Origin: Streptomyces sp. DvalAA-43 | GTDB lineage: Bacteria; Actinomycetota; Actinomycetes; Streptomycetales; Streptomycetaceae | NCBI RefSeq assembly: GCF_900091725.1 | Contig: NZ_FMBW01000063.1 | Coordinates: 1-64,000, forward strand | Direction: 5' to 3' | Length of the DNA stretch: 64,000 bases | Shown: positions 34,819-42,693 of the stretch, one piece after another | Layout: each line of letters starts with the position of its first letter | How positions within the stretch are numbered: the stretch's first letter is position 1 | The notes under the pieces: model-generated | Databases searched by the model: none | The model's input: the letters and a program-made list of their open reading frames with translations, nothing else | What the model was told of the DNA's origin: nothing | Translations under genes and position numbers: made by a program

Positions 34819-35226
34819 GTGACTGTATCTATCGACCGTAGTCGTTCCCTTGAGGAGCTTGAACGTGATCGCTGGCAGGCGCCCCCGGCTGACGCCACCC
34901 GTCTCATTGCGACGGCGCATGCCCTGCGGAGTCGGCCGGTCGGGACTCTGACCGCTGAGGACCTGCGCCTGCTGATCGGGCAGGACGTTGGACTGCCGGT
35001 GCTTCTTCCGCTCGCGGTGGAGATGCTTCGTGACAACCCGCTGGCCGAAGGCGACATGTACGAGGGCGACCTGCTGCGCGCGGTCCTGACCAGGAACTCA
35101 GCTGTCTGGAGCGCTTATCCGGAACTTGCGAGGCAACTGACCTTCATCGTCGGCGGCCTCTCCGACCTCTCGCCAGACCTGCGGAGCAAGGTCGAGCGGT
35201 TCGTAGGCGCCGTCCAGAATTCCTGA
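34819..35226 (+). CDS. CdiI-type contact-dependent inhibition immunity protein (135 aa)
   Basis: Starts at GTG 34819. The reading SLEELERDRWQAPPADATRL, then RSRPVGTLTAEDLRLLIGQD, VGLPVLLPLAVEMLRDNPLA and EGDMYEGDLLRAVL matches the CdiI_2 immunity family (conserved E-x-D-x-W, ED-x-R-x-L-I-GQ and LPLA-x-x-L-x-x-x-PL motifs). Such proteins neutralise the C-terminal toxin of a polymorphic toxin system. No cognate toxin gene is found nearby, so it is an orphan immunity gene or paired with a toxin elsewhere (one candidate delivery protein is the truncated WXG effector at the left edge, by inference only). Confidence 0.8.
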   Translation: MTVSIDRSRSLEELERDRWQAPPADATRLIATAHALRSRPVGTLTAEDLRLLIGQDVGLPVLLPLAVEMLRDNPLAEGDMYEGDLLRAVLTRNSAVWSAYPELARQLTFIVGGLSDLSPDLRSKVERFVGAVQNS

Positions 35227-35250
35227 CGCGTCGCGGGTGCCTGTCGTCTA

Positions 35251-35470
35251 CTACGGGGCTGTCCACCGGATCATGGTCTCGGACCGGGCGGGATCGGCCT
35301 CGCAGTCACGGGCAAGCTGCCGGCGCGCGGTCATCCAGGCGAACGTCCGCTCAACGGCCCAGCGCTTGGGCTGGACCTGAAAGCCTCGCTGATCAGGCGC
35401 TTTACGGACGATCTCCGGCTCGCGGCCGAGGATCGAAGCGCTCCGATCGACCATACCTGCACAGCGCACA
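35251..35470 (-). pseudogene. IS5-family transposase C-terminal remnant
   Basis: Minus-strand reading EIVRKAPDQRGFQVQPKRWA then VERTFAWMTARRQLARDCEA, DPARSETMIRWTAP. This is the conserved C-terminal end of an IS5-type transposase (the K/R-RW-x-VERT-x-x-W motif with its catalytic Glu). The N-terminal two thirds are missing, as the sequence switches to a GNAT fragment at about 35480. Confidence 0.8.
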
Positions 35471-35482
35471 ACAGGCCCGGCA

Positions 35483-35760
35483 CGCAGACGACCGGTTCAA
35501 CCTGGCCATCTCCGCTGATGGGCATCAGGCACTGGGAGAAGTCCTGCTCAACTGTGCCACCGGCAGCATCGTCGGCGCCGCCCACCGGGGTCAACGGCCG
35601 GCAGTGCGCGCTCTTCGAACGATGACCGAGTTCGCGTACACCACCATCGCCCTGCCGAGGGTGATCCTGGAGATCGAACCCGACAACCACCCCAGCATCG
35701 CCGTCGCACGATCGGCCGGCTTCTACCCCACCAGCTCGGCCCCGAGACCGTCATTGACAA
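35483..35760 (+). pseudogene. GNAT acetyltransferase remnant
   Basis: Plus-strand reading DDRFNLAISADGHQALGEVL, LNCATGSIVGAAHRGQ, AVRALRTMTEFAYTTIALPR, VILEIEPDNHPSIAVARSAG and FYPTSS. This matches the second half of a GNAT (RimJ/RimL-type) N-acetyltransferase, including the E-x-x-N-x-x-S-x-x-V-A-x-x-x-G-F signature. The 5' part is lost at the IS5 remnant and the 3' end is shifted in frame (PETVIDKGRP in another frame). Confidence 0.7.
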
Positions 35761-35783
35761 GGGCAGGCCGCGCGCACGGGCCC

Positions 35784-36458
35784 CTACTCGGTCGTGTGCG
35801 TGGGGTAGACCTCGACGTCGGTGTAGGCGCCCTTGATGTCGCCCGCGCCCGCGGGCCACTTCAGGCTCACGGTGTGGGTCTCGTTCGGGGGCGTCACCAG
35901 GATGTTGGTCGGGGACGCGAGGCTGCCGCCGGTGTTGTCGATGTCGTAGGCGAGGTCGAAGACGGCGGCGTCACCGGGCTTCAGGGTGGTGACACGCGGC
36001 TGGGCGTGGCCACGCTCGATGGGGTTCGAGGTGTTGTCGGCGTCCTTGATGTCGACGCCCGCGAAGCCCGTCGCCGAGCAGGTGGTCGAACCCCGGTTGA
36101 TCATGGTGATGTCGATCCTGCCGGAGTCCTTGTCGGGCGCGGCGTCCGTGGCGTCGATGGCCAGGTCCTCCGTCTTGCAGAACGTGACCTTGCCGCCGGT
36201 CTCCGTCGCGCCGTTCGCGGCTGCCTCTGCCTCGGTGTCCTCACCGGAGCCCGGCTTCGCGTTGCCGGCCTCCGGGCCGCCGGAGCCCGAGCCGCCCTCC
36301 GGCTTCGAACCACTGTCGGGGGACGAAGAAGACGAGGACAAGGACGAGGAGCCCTTGGAGGACGAGTCCTTCCCGGAGCTGTCGCTGCCACAGGCGGTGA
36401 GCGAGAGGGTGGCGGCGACGCCGATGGCGGCGAGAGCAGTGATGCGGGTGTACTTCAC
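35784..36458 (-). CDS. DUF4232-like secreted lipoprotein
   Basis: 224 residues from GTG 36458, with GGGGGAA upstream. The N-terminus is a lipoprotein signal peptide with lipobox L-T-A-C (Cys at about 23). A Ser/Gly-rich, low-complexity linker (about 24-75) follows. The C-terminal domain (FCKTEDLAIDATDAAPDKDS, RIDITMINRGSTTCSATGFA, VTTLKPGDAAVFDLAYDIDN) has the pattern and two-cysteine layout of DUF4232 beta-sandwich domains common in Streptomyces lipoproteins. It is expected on the outer face of the cell membrane; ligand unknown. It stands alone between a GNAT remnant and a noncoding gap. Confidence 0.88.
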   Translation of the reverse strand: MKYTRITALAAIGVAATLSLTACGSDSSGKDSSSKGSSSLSSSSSSPDSGSKPEGGSGSGGPEAGNAKPGSGEDTEAEAAANGATETGGKVTFCKTEDLAIDATDAAPDKDSGRIDITMINRGSTTCSATGFAGVDIKDADNTSNPIERGHAQPRVTTLKPGDAAVFDLAYDIDNTGGSLASPTNILVTPPNETHTVSLKWPAGAGDIKGAYTDVEVYPTHTTE

Positions 36459-36860
36459 GGTGTTCCCCCAGGAGTAGCGCGGTGCATGTGGTCGGAAGTA
36501 TTTGTATCTCGCACCGAGTCACAGGCGGTCCTCCGCGACGTCTTCGTTCTGTCACAGGCGTATTGACCTCACGGTCCGCCAAGGCGCGCCCGTACGGTCC
36601 ACCAGTGGGCTCTCACTCCCCTGACCAGGTAATCCCCACGGCTTGTCCAACGTCGGCGCCCGGCCATCAACACACAACACCCCATGAAACACACCGAATC
36701 AGCCCGGTCCACAGCACCCAGGACCGGACGCCGAACCGGAGACTCCCACGAACAAAGCATTGCGAGACAGGTGCCGCCAGGCGGGGTGGCAGGCACCCCA
36801 TCTGGTAGGCGTCACGAAATCGAGGCGACGAGACGCGTCCACCCTCGGCAGACTGCGGAC
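36459..36860. other. Intergenic region
   Basis: About 400 bp holding the lipoprotein promoter on the left and the leader of the 36861 gene on the right. AT-richer patches (about 36660-36700) and no protein-like reading. No strong hairpin seen. Confidence 0.35.
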
Positions 36861-37310
36861 ATGTCCACCGACGCGAGCGGAATGATCGAGTGCAGGCCCT
36901 TGGCCCGGATCTGGGGAGAGGACGACGAAGACGCGGTATGGCACGCCGCCATTGACCTCTCCCTCCTCAACACCGGTAATGCCTATGGCGCCTTCGCCTG
37001 CCTCTTCGGCACCCGCAACTCCTTCGGGTTCCGGCCACTGGCCGAAGGCCGCGGTCTGCCGGTGGACGCCTCCGACGGGCTGCGGGACTCGTTCGCCACC
37101 TGGGGCGCGCAGCACTCTCACGGAGCGACCTGGATCGGCTGGGCCGAACTGGCAGCCGCCGACTGGGACGAGACCGACCGGTCCGGCACGCTCAGCCGAA
37201 GCACCGTTGCCGGGGCAGGGACCCATTGGGCGCCGGTCTGGGACGTGATGCGGACGCTGGCCGAGGTGCACGGGCCAGAGCACGTGCGACTCGTGGTCTG
37301 GTTCGACTGA
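36861..37310 (+). CDS. Hypothetical protein (149 aa)
   Basis: Starts at ATG 36861 (ATG 36882 is also possible). The protein is globular and aromatic-rich: WGEDDEDAVWHAAIDLSLLN, AYGAFACLFGTRNSFGFRPL, DSFATWGAQHSHGATWIGWA, and WAPVWDVMRTLAEVHGPEHV with RLVVWFD at the end. No membrane segments. Families of short Streptomyces proteins with a HSHGATW element and a C-terminal R-x-VVWFD strand are common, but I cannot name one. It is convergent with the next leftward gene. Confidence 0.7.
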   Translation: MSTDASGMIECRPLARIWGEDDEDAVWHAAIDLSLLNTGNAYGAFACLFGTRNSFGFRPLAEGRGLPVDASDGLRDSFATWGAQHSHGATWIGWAELAAADWDETDRSGTLSRSTVAGAGTHWAPVWDVMRTLAEVHGPEHVRLVVWFD

Positions 37311-37430
37311 TCACGGACACGAACCCAGCACACACCTGACGGCCTCAAAGGTGCTGCACGCCACTCTGCGCAGAGAACACGAATCGCCCCGAAAGTCGGC
37401 GGTGGCGTTCCCTCATGCGCCCTCCGGGCC

Positions 37431-38072
37431 CTATGGTTTCGGCGGCACGGCCGTCGCGGGCAGGGCGAGGACGCGCGCGAGGGCGGCGGTGACGGGGGTG
37501 AAGTGGTCGGGCAGGTACTGCGACGCCCAGCCGGTGGCTACCGCAAGGAAGTCGGCCAGGTCGTTCTCGGCGCCGTCGAGCAGGTGGCGGAGGTCGGTGC
37601 TGGAGAGCTCGATCACCCGGCTGTCGCTCTGCTCGGCGTCGACGGTCAACCGGACGGTGTCGGCGAAGCGCTCGGCAAGTGGATCGGGGTCGTGGCCGAA
37701 GGAGGCGTAGCCGCTGCCGTCGACGGCCTCGTGCCAGTCACGCCAGTCCTCCAGCCCATTGCAGCAGCCGGGCAGGAAGGTGATGCCTGTGGAGCTGTCC
37801 GTGACTCGCATGCCACCGGCCGCGAAGAGGTTGTCGAAGGTCAGTAGTCCGTGCAGGAACGATCCGAGCGGGTCGGCGGGCCGAGGCGGCCGGTCGTCAT
37901 GTTCAGGGTCGATGTCGTTGCAGCGGGCGATGCGCATCACCGCTGTCCCGACCTCGGCGGGGGCGAGCTCACCGCTGAGTGGCAGGTAGCCGAACGCCTC
38001 GATCTCGGCGACGGGCCAGAGGGCGAAGCCGTCAGGGGGGTAGATCTCCAGGACGGGCTGCATCACGATCAT
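37431..38072 (-). CDS. Hypothetical protein (213 aa)
   Basis: Starts at ATG 38072 (MIVMQPVLEIYPPDGFALWP); the internal ATG at residue 4 is equally likely. It is acidic and globular: EIEAFGYLPLSGELAPAEVG, DPLGSFLHGLLTFDNLFAAG, FLPGCCNGLEDWRDWHEAVD, and RFADTVRLTVDAEQSDSRVI near the C-terminus. No signal or membrane segment. Conserved-looking and well biased in codon use, but the family is not known to me; the CCNGLEDW-x-x-W element would be a good search seed. It has no operon partner. Confidence 0.75.
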   Translation of the reverse strand: MIVMQPVLEIYPPDGFALWPVAEIEAFGYLPLSGELAPAEVGTAVMRIARCNDIDPEHDDRPPRPADPLGSFLHGLLTFDNLFAAGGMRVTDSSTGITFLPGCCNGLEDWRDWHEAVDGSGYASFGHDPDPLAERFADTVRLTVDAEQSDSRVIELSSTDLRHLLDGAENDLADFLAVATGWASQYLPDHFTPVTAALARVLALPATAVPPKP

Positions 38073-38615
38073 CCGGGAAGTGTTCCGCGTCCCTCGCCCG
38101 TACCGCCTCCCGATTACGCCGGGCGTTCACGCGCCGACGAGCCTCGAAGGGGGAGGGAGGCTGGGCGCTTTGTACCTCCCCGAGCACATACAGATGTACG
38201 TTGACGACTGCGGTTCAAGAGGTGCGCGAATCCTCTTCGTCGGCCGAGATGACGATGGCGGACGTGCCACTCCTCGACGGCCTGGTGGAAGTGCCTGGAG
38301 CCTCATGCGGTTCCTCGCGGTGGCGGCTGCTGGACATCGCCCATGCTGCGGTGCGCGAGCTGCAGGCCCAGGGCTGGAAGGGCGACCCGGAGAACCCGGC
38401 CGAGGTCTCGCCTGCCTCACCGAGAAGATCACGCGGTTCGGCGAGTACTCGACTACTCGACCCACGAGCTGGACCTGTCCATCCGGGCAACGGTGCCTGG
38501 CCCGCGCATCCCGCAGGGCGAGGCGGCCGCAGCCCCGGCGTGACACCCGGACTCCGGGCCCGGCCGCGTACGTGGCCCGGAGCGGCACGCGGTTCTTTCA
38601 GTCCAGCAGGTGAGG
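38073..38615. other. Region with a decayed coding fragment
   Basis: Mostly non-coding. A plus-strand piece at about 38410-38540 reads ACLTEKITRFGEYS then STHELDLSIRATVPGPRIPQ and a stop, protein-like but without a start and crossing frames. No functional gene supported. Confidence 0.35.
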
Positions 38616-39149
38616 TCAGCGGGAGAGGGGGACGGCGAAGGGCTTCAAGCCGTGTCGGCGCAGGATGTGGGGCACGACCAGGATCATGGCCTCGGTGGCG
38701 CGGGCGGTGCTGATGTCGCCGAGGTCCTCGACCCATGCGGGCTGCCAGCCCAGGACGGCGAGCAGACCGGTGACGGTCTTCTTCGCGTTCTCGTCGTCGC
38801 CCGACACATGGACGGTCGGTGGGGTGGCCAGGGTTTCGGGAGCGGTCATGACCATGAACAGCATGGTGTTGAGGGTCTTGACCACGTGGGTGTCGGGGAG
38901 CGCGGCCTGGAGTTTCTCGGCGAGGCCGCTGCCGGGATAGCACAGGTCGTGGGGCAGGCCGTCATCGGCGTCGCGGGTGGCGTTGGAGACATCGATGAGG
39001 ATCTTTCCGGTGAGCTCGGTGCGCAGGTCGGTGAGGCGGGCCAGGGAGCTGTCGCCGGGTGTCGCGTTGATCACGATGTCCGCGCTGCGGGCGGTGGTGC
39101 GCTGGTCGGCGAAGGCGATCCGCGGGGCGACCCCGGCGGCGCGGGAACC
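38616..39149 (-). pseudogene. NADPH:F420 oxidoreductase-like protein, N-terminus deleted
   Basis: The minus-strand frame reads PRIAFADQRTTARSADIVIN, ATPGDSSLARLTDLRTELTG, ILIDVSNATRDADDGLPHDL, YPGSGLAEKLQAALPDTHVV, KTLNTMLFMVMTAPETLATP and a C-terminus RATEAMILVVPHILRRHGLK. This is the C-terminal two thirds of a NADP-binding F420-reductase-type protein (also annotated NAD-binding/NADP oxidoreductase). The Rossmann GxGxxG N-terminus is missing. Upstream of about 39149 the sequence changes to the C-terminal half of a LysR gene on the opposite strand. A deletion removed both 5' ends. An internal GTG or ATG could start a shorter product, but it would lack cofactor binding. Confidence 0.8.
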
Positions 39150-39460
39150 TGCGCGACTCGGTCGACGACGCCCTGACCGTGCACGGCCTCGAACGACGCG
39201 TCGTCGCCGCCGGGCCGACCACCGCCTTCGTGCTGCAACTCGCCCTCGACACCGACCTGTTGGTCACCCTTCCCGACGCGGTCACCCGCGCGGCCCGGGA
39301 CCGACTCGGTCTGATCGCACTGCGGCCGCCGCTCCAGTTGCCCGATATCCCCTTGTACCTGCTGTGGCACCAGCGCTATGACGACGACCGCGCCCACACC
39401 TGGCTGCGCGACCTGGCCACCGAAACCGTCCAGGCACTGTTTGCACCGCCAAACGCCTGA
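39150..39460 (+). pseudogene. LysR-family regulator, only the C-terminal effector domain left
   Basis: Plus-strand reading LRDSVDDALTVHGLERRVVA, AAGPTTAFVLQLALDTDLLV, TLPDAVTRAARDRLGLIALR and PLQLPDIPLYLLWHQRYDDD, ending TVQALFAPPNA. This is the end of a LysR substrate-binding domain (the W-H-x-R-x-x-x-D element is typical). The DNA-binding half is absent. It faces away from the truncated reductase gene, the usual layout for a LysR regulator and its target; the joint lies at about 39149. Confidence 0.8.
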
Positions 39461-40180
39461 TCGTCACAGCAACCAACCCAGCCGAGGGCAGAGCCCAGGG
39501 CGGCGTCGTCCGGTGAGCCGGTCCGACTTGACCACGTGACGCCGAGATGGCAAGGCCCCGATTCGTCGCGGGCGTGGTGGCGGAGGCCGACGGCACGGTT
39601 GGTGTGTCAGCTCACCGGAGGGCTCTTACGGCCAGGCCACGCAGTCGACACCCAGGTGGTACGCCGGTCCCATGGGACGTGACAGACGGTCCATGAGACA
39701 GTCACGGCACGGCTCACCGATCGTCACCGAGAAGAAGGATTCATGAGAACGTCGCCCGTCGTCACCCGCCGCGAGGAGCTCGCAGCATCGGCCCACGATG
39801 ATCCCGAAGGGATCCACCGGCCCTTCTGAATGGAGCAATAGCCAGGACTGCACCGTGCGTGCGGCGTGCGTGCGGCGTGTCCGGGTTGATGGGGCTTCAG
39901 GAGAACGGGGCCGGGAGTGGTCGTGCCGGCAGCGGAAGTTCCACAAGGCGGAGGAGTGTGGATGCCGGGTGGATGGAACAGCTCGATGGGCCGGGCATGT
40001 GGGTGAGTGAGGGCCGGGGTGCCGACGGCAAGGACCAGACGCTGGACTTCGGCCGGGCCCAGGGCCTCGTACTCCCCTGGACTCCCCAGCCTCCCCCGGC
40101 CTCCCGCTGATGGGCCACCAGCACCCTGGTCCCGCCGCCTCCGATGGGTCTGGGCGGGCCGGATCAGGGTGAACGTGCCG
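39461..40180. other. Intergenic region with one doubtful leftward reading
   Basis: A minus-strand frame (39626-39946, ATG 39946) contains LLLHSEGPVDPFGIIVGRCC and VTIGEPCRDCLMDRLSRPMG with a CRDC pair, but its first 35 residues are Arg/Pro-rich and the ribosome site is weak. I do not call it as a gene with confidence. The rest shows nothing clear. Confidence 0.35.
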
Positions 40181-41242
40181 TCAGTCCTCCAGGCGGACCG
40201 GCATCAGGATCGAGAAGGTGCCCTCGTCGTCGGGCCGACGGATCGCGATCGGCGCTGTGGGAGTGCCGAGCTCCAGAATCAGCCGGTCCCGGGCCTGGGC
40301 GGTCAGCGCGTCCAGCAGGAACGCACGGTTGACGGCGACGCGGTCCGGGTCTTCGGCGCCGTCAGCGCAGAAGGTCACCGTGCCGCCATCCTCCACCCGG
40401 AGCACGCTGAGGTCTCCGGATTCTCCGGAACGGACAGGGCCGGTCTGCAGGGCCTTACGGAAGGCCGCCACCTCGACGACGGTGCGGTGCCCTGTGGCCT
40501 GGGGCAGGAGGCGGCGGTAGTCGGGGAAGTCGTGGTCGAGGCACTGACCTGCCGCCTGCCTGTCCCCGGCCTCCAGCGTCACGCGGTCACCGTCGACAGA
40601 GAGTCGCACGGGTCCCACGCCGTCCAAGAGCGCCCGCATCGCGTCGGCGAGCGGGGTGGGCACGATGACCTGCACCCGGCCCCCGTCGTAACCGGCGGTT
40701 CCGACCTGCGCGACAGCCATGCGGTACCGGTCGGTGGTCACGACGTGGAGGCTCTCGCCCTCGATGTCGAACAGGACCCCGCCGAGCATCGGCAGTTCCG
40801 GGTCGGTGCTGGCCGCGAAACGAACCGTGTCCAGCGCGGCTGCCAGCTCGGGCCCGGTGACGGACAGCCGGACGGTGGCGATGCGGAGCGAAGTCATGGC
40901 GTTCTCCCTGTGATCGAGCAGTACTCGGAGTGTGGAGAACTCGCTGCGGGCATCGGACAGCCCCTGTTCGAGGCGGCGCAGATGCGCCTTGAGCAGTTTC
41001 CGGACCAGATCGGTGTCCGCGCCGGACCAGCTGGCCAGCATCAGCCGGATGTCCGCCAGCGGCATCCCGGCCCGGCGCAAGCGGGCCAGCAGCAGGGCCT
41101 CTTCGAGCTGTTCGGGTTCGTACCAGCGATAACCGCTCACCGGATCCACCCAGGCCGGGACCAGCACACCGGCACGGTCGTAGAACCGCAGGGCGCTCAC
41201 ACCCAGACCGCTGTCGCGGGCCATCTCGCCAATGCTGCGCAT
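40181..41242 (-). CDS. MerR-type regulator fused to a DNA sliding-clamp (DnaN-like) domain
   Basis: 353 residues from ATG 41242, preceded by GGAG at 6 nt. Residues 1-110 are a MerR DNA-binding domain with coiled coil (RSIGEMARDSGLGVSALRFY, GYRWYEPEQLEEALLLARLR, RAGMPLADIRLMLASWSGAD). Residues about 120-353 have the pattern of the beta-clamp fold: LRIATVRLSVTGPELAAALD, MLGGVLFDIEGESLHVVTTD, RYRMAVAQVGTAG, VTLEAGDRQAAGQCLDHDFP with DYRRLLPQ, and a final EGTFSILMPVRLED. MerR proteins twist long-spacer promoters on ligand binding; here the effector domain is a clamp-like module instead of a drug- or metal-binding one. Autoregulation from the dyad promoter at 41262-41292 is likely. Confidence 0.9.
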   Translation of the reverse strand: MRSIGEMARDSGLGVSALRFYDRAGVLVPAWVDPVSGYRWYEPEQLEEALLLARLRRAGMPLADIRLMLASWSGADTDLVRKLLKAHLRRLEQGLSDARSEFSTLRVLLDHRENAMTSLRIATVRLSVTGPELAAALDTVRFAASTDPELPMLGGVLFDIEGESLHVVTTDRYRMAVAQVGTAGYDGGRVQVIVPTPLADAMRALLDGVGPVRLSVDGDRVTLEAGDRQAAGQCLDHDFPDYRRLLPQATGHRTVVEVAAFRKALQTGPVRSGESGDLSVLRVEDGGTVTFCADGAEDPDRVAVNRAFLLDALTAQARDRLILELGTPTAPIAIRRPDDEGTFSILMPVRLED

Positions 41243-41261
41243 GTCGTTCTCCACATCCAGC

Positions 41262-41292
41262 ACTCTGGACCCTGCACAAGGTCGAGGGTCAA
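41262..41292 (-). promoter_or_regulatory. MerR-type promoter with 19-bp spacer and internal dyad
   Basis: On the minus strand: -35 TTGACC, a 19-base spacer, -10 CAGAGT. An inverted repeat GACCCT ... AGGGTC (6-11-6) spans the spacer, starting inside the -35. This is the classic architecture of MerR-activated promoters (overlong spacer with the operator between the elements). The -10 ends 20 bp upstream of the start codon. Confidence 0.85.
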
Positions 41293-41826
41293 CCCGGCTC
41301 CGGAGCGGAGCTCGCGACAGCGGAAGATGTCTACGGCACCACGCTTTGAGGGGCAGTAGTTCAGAGAAGAGTTCGTCTTGGGCGGTCCCAGCGCATGGGG
41401 AGCCGGATGGTCACTGTCGAAGTCGGACGGCACCGGGCTCCCGGGAGCCGGCCGAGGGCGAGGGCGGCACGTGGTGGGTGCTGCCGACAGCGGTCAGGAG
41501 ATGTTCTTGGTTCGAGCTACGGGGCCTTCGGCCGGCCCATCGCGCCCCGGTGTGAGGGCTGGTTGCCGAGTGCTGTGCGCAGGCGCGCCGCGATCGGCTG
41601 GTGCTGCTGGGATCCTGGATCGCACCCTCACCGCCCTCGGTCCCGGTCTGCCCGGCGTCACCGAGGGGCGGGCCGGCGGGTGCTCCCCCAGTCCGCCTCT
41701 CGATACGACCGGCCCATGCCCCCGCGCGGGCCGGTCGTATCCCCGGCGTTCCCGCAGGGTCCGGCGGCGTGCCCGCAGAAGGCTTAATGGGCGGGCCGTG
41801 CAGCGGCGGTCGGCCAGGCTGTACAC
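41293..41826. other. Intergenic region with a strong hairpin
   Basis: No gene supported on either strand; open readings are Pro/Arg/Gly-rich. The one clear feature is the hairpin at 41702-41741. The right end is the leader of the TMEM175-like gene. Confidence 0.35.
41702..41741. terminator. Perfect 14-bp hairpin, probable terminator
   Basis: GATACGACCGGCCC (41702-41715) pairs exactly with GGGCCGGTCGTATC (41728-41741) around a 12-nt loop. No intact gene ends just before it on either strand, so it may be the terminator of a deleted gene or lie in the leader of the next gene. Confidence 0.55.
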
Positions 41827-42477
41827 GTGAACGCGAGCGAGGATGGTCCGGACGCGCGGAACCTGGCCCGGCTGATCGCGCTGTCCGACGGCATCTTCGC
41901 CATCGCGATGACGCTGCTGGTACTCGACATTCACGTCACCGGCGACCTGGACACGGCCGGTTTCCACCGCATGCTGCACGAGTTGCTGCCGCACATCGGT
42001 GCCTACGCGCTGAGCTTCGCCATCCTCGCCGGCTTCTGGCGGGATCATCGGCGCATCTTGCAACTCGCCCACCGGGTAGAGGGGCTGTCGCTTCGGCTCG
42101 AACTCGCCGGGCTGGGTGCCATCGCGCTTCTGCCGTTCCCGACCACGTTGCTGTCCGAGTACGCCTCCAGGCCGCTCGCGGTAGCCCTCTACGCGGCCAC
42201 CGTCATCGTCATCGACCTGCTCCAGCTCGCGGTACTCCACACCCTCCGACGCGAGCGGCGGACATCGGCAGCCAGGGCCGACGGGGTGGCCGAGGCGCGG
42301 TCCGGCGACCGGGACATCGTCATGGACCTGACGGTGACCGTGGCCGTCTTCGGTGCCACGGTGCCGATCGCCTTCGCCTCTCCAAGAGCGGCGCTGTGGA
42401 CCTGGCTGGCACTGATCCCCATCAAGTTCGCCCTGGGCCGCCGCGCCCACGCACACCGGCAACGCAACGCCCACTGA
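41827..42477 (+). CDS. TMEM175/DUF1211-family membrane protein
   Basis: 216 residues from GTG 41827. The family signature LSDGIFAIAMTLLVLDI is at residues about 16-32 (consensus F-S-D-G-x-F-A-x-A-x-T-L-L-x-x-x). Six membrane helices: this one, then AYALSFAILAGFWRDH, ELAGLGAIALLPFPTTLL, LAVALYAATVIVIDLLQL, MDLTVTVAVFGATVPIAF and LWTWLALIPIKFALG. Bacterial TMEM175 proteins form tetrameric potassium channels in the cell membrane; channel function here is inferred from family. No operon partner. Confidence 0.9.
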   Translation: MNASEDGPDARNLARLIALSDGIFAIAMTLLVLDIHVTGDLDTAGFHRMLHELLPHIGAYALSFAILAGFWRDHRRILQLAHRVEGLSLRLELAGLGAIALLPFPTTLLSEYASRPLAVALYAATVIVIDLLQLAVLHTLRRERRTSAARADGVAEARSGDRDIVMDLTVTVAVFGATVPIAFASPRAALWTWLALIPIKFALGRRAHAHRQRNAH

Positions 42478-42652
42478 ACCGCGAGATTCCGACGAGGCCG
42501 GCCAATCCCTGACGGATCCTCATCTATGCGGACAGCGGAGCCGCGGGACAGCGGCGGAAGAAGGCGACGGTGCGGCACGTGCTGATCCGACGCTGGGCGG
42601 CCTCGTTTCGAGTCCTTGACGCTGCTCGTCCTTGCCGTCCTGCCAGACACAT

Positions 42653-42682
42653 GGTCCGGGGCGTCCACCAACGCCCCGGACC
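42653..42682 (-). terminator. Terminator of the SAM methyltransferase gene
   Basis: A perfect 12-bp stem (GGTCCGGGGCGT / ACGCCCCGGACC) with a 6-nt loop, 12 bp beyond the stop of the leftward gene at 42694. Confidence 0.75.
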
Positions 42683-42693
42683 GCGAGGCCGTA

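Noticed and set aside
41494-42474. Leftward 326-codon frame over the TMEM175-like gene
   Set aside because: Antisense shadow; the rightward frame has the DGIFAIAMTLLVLDI signature and six helices.
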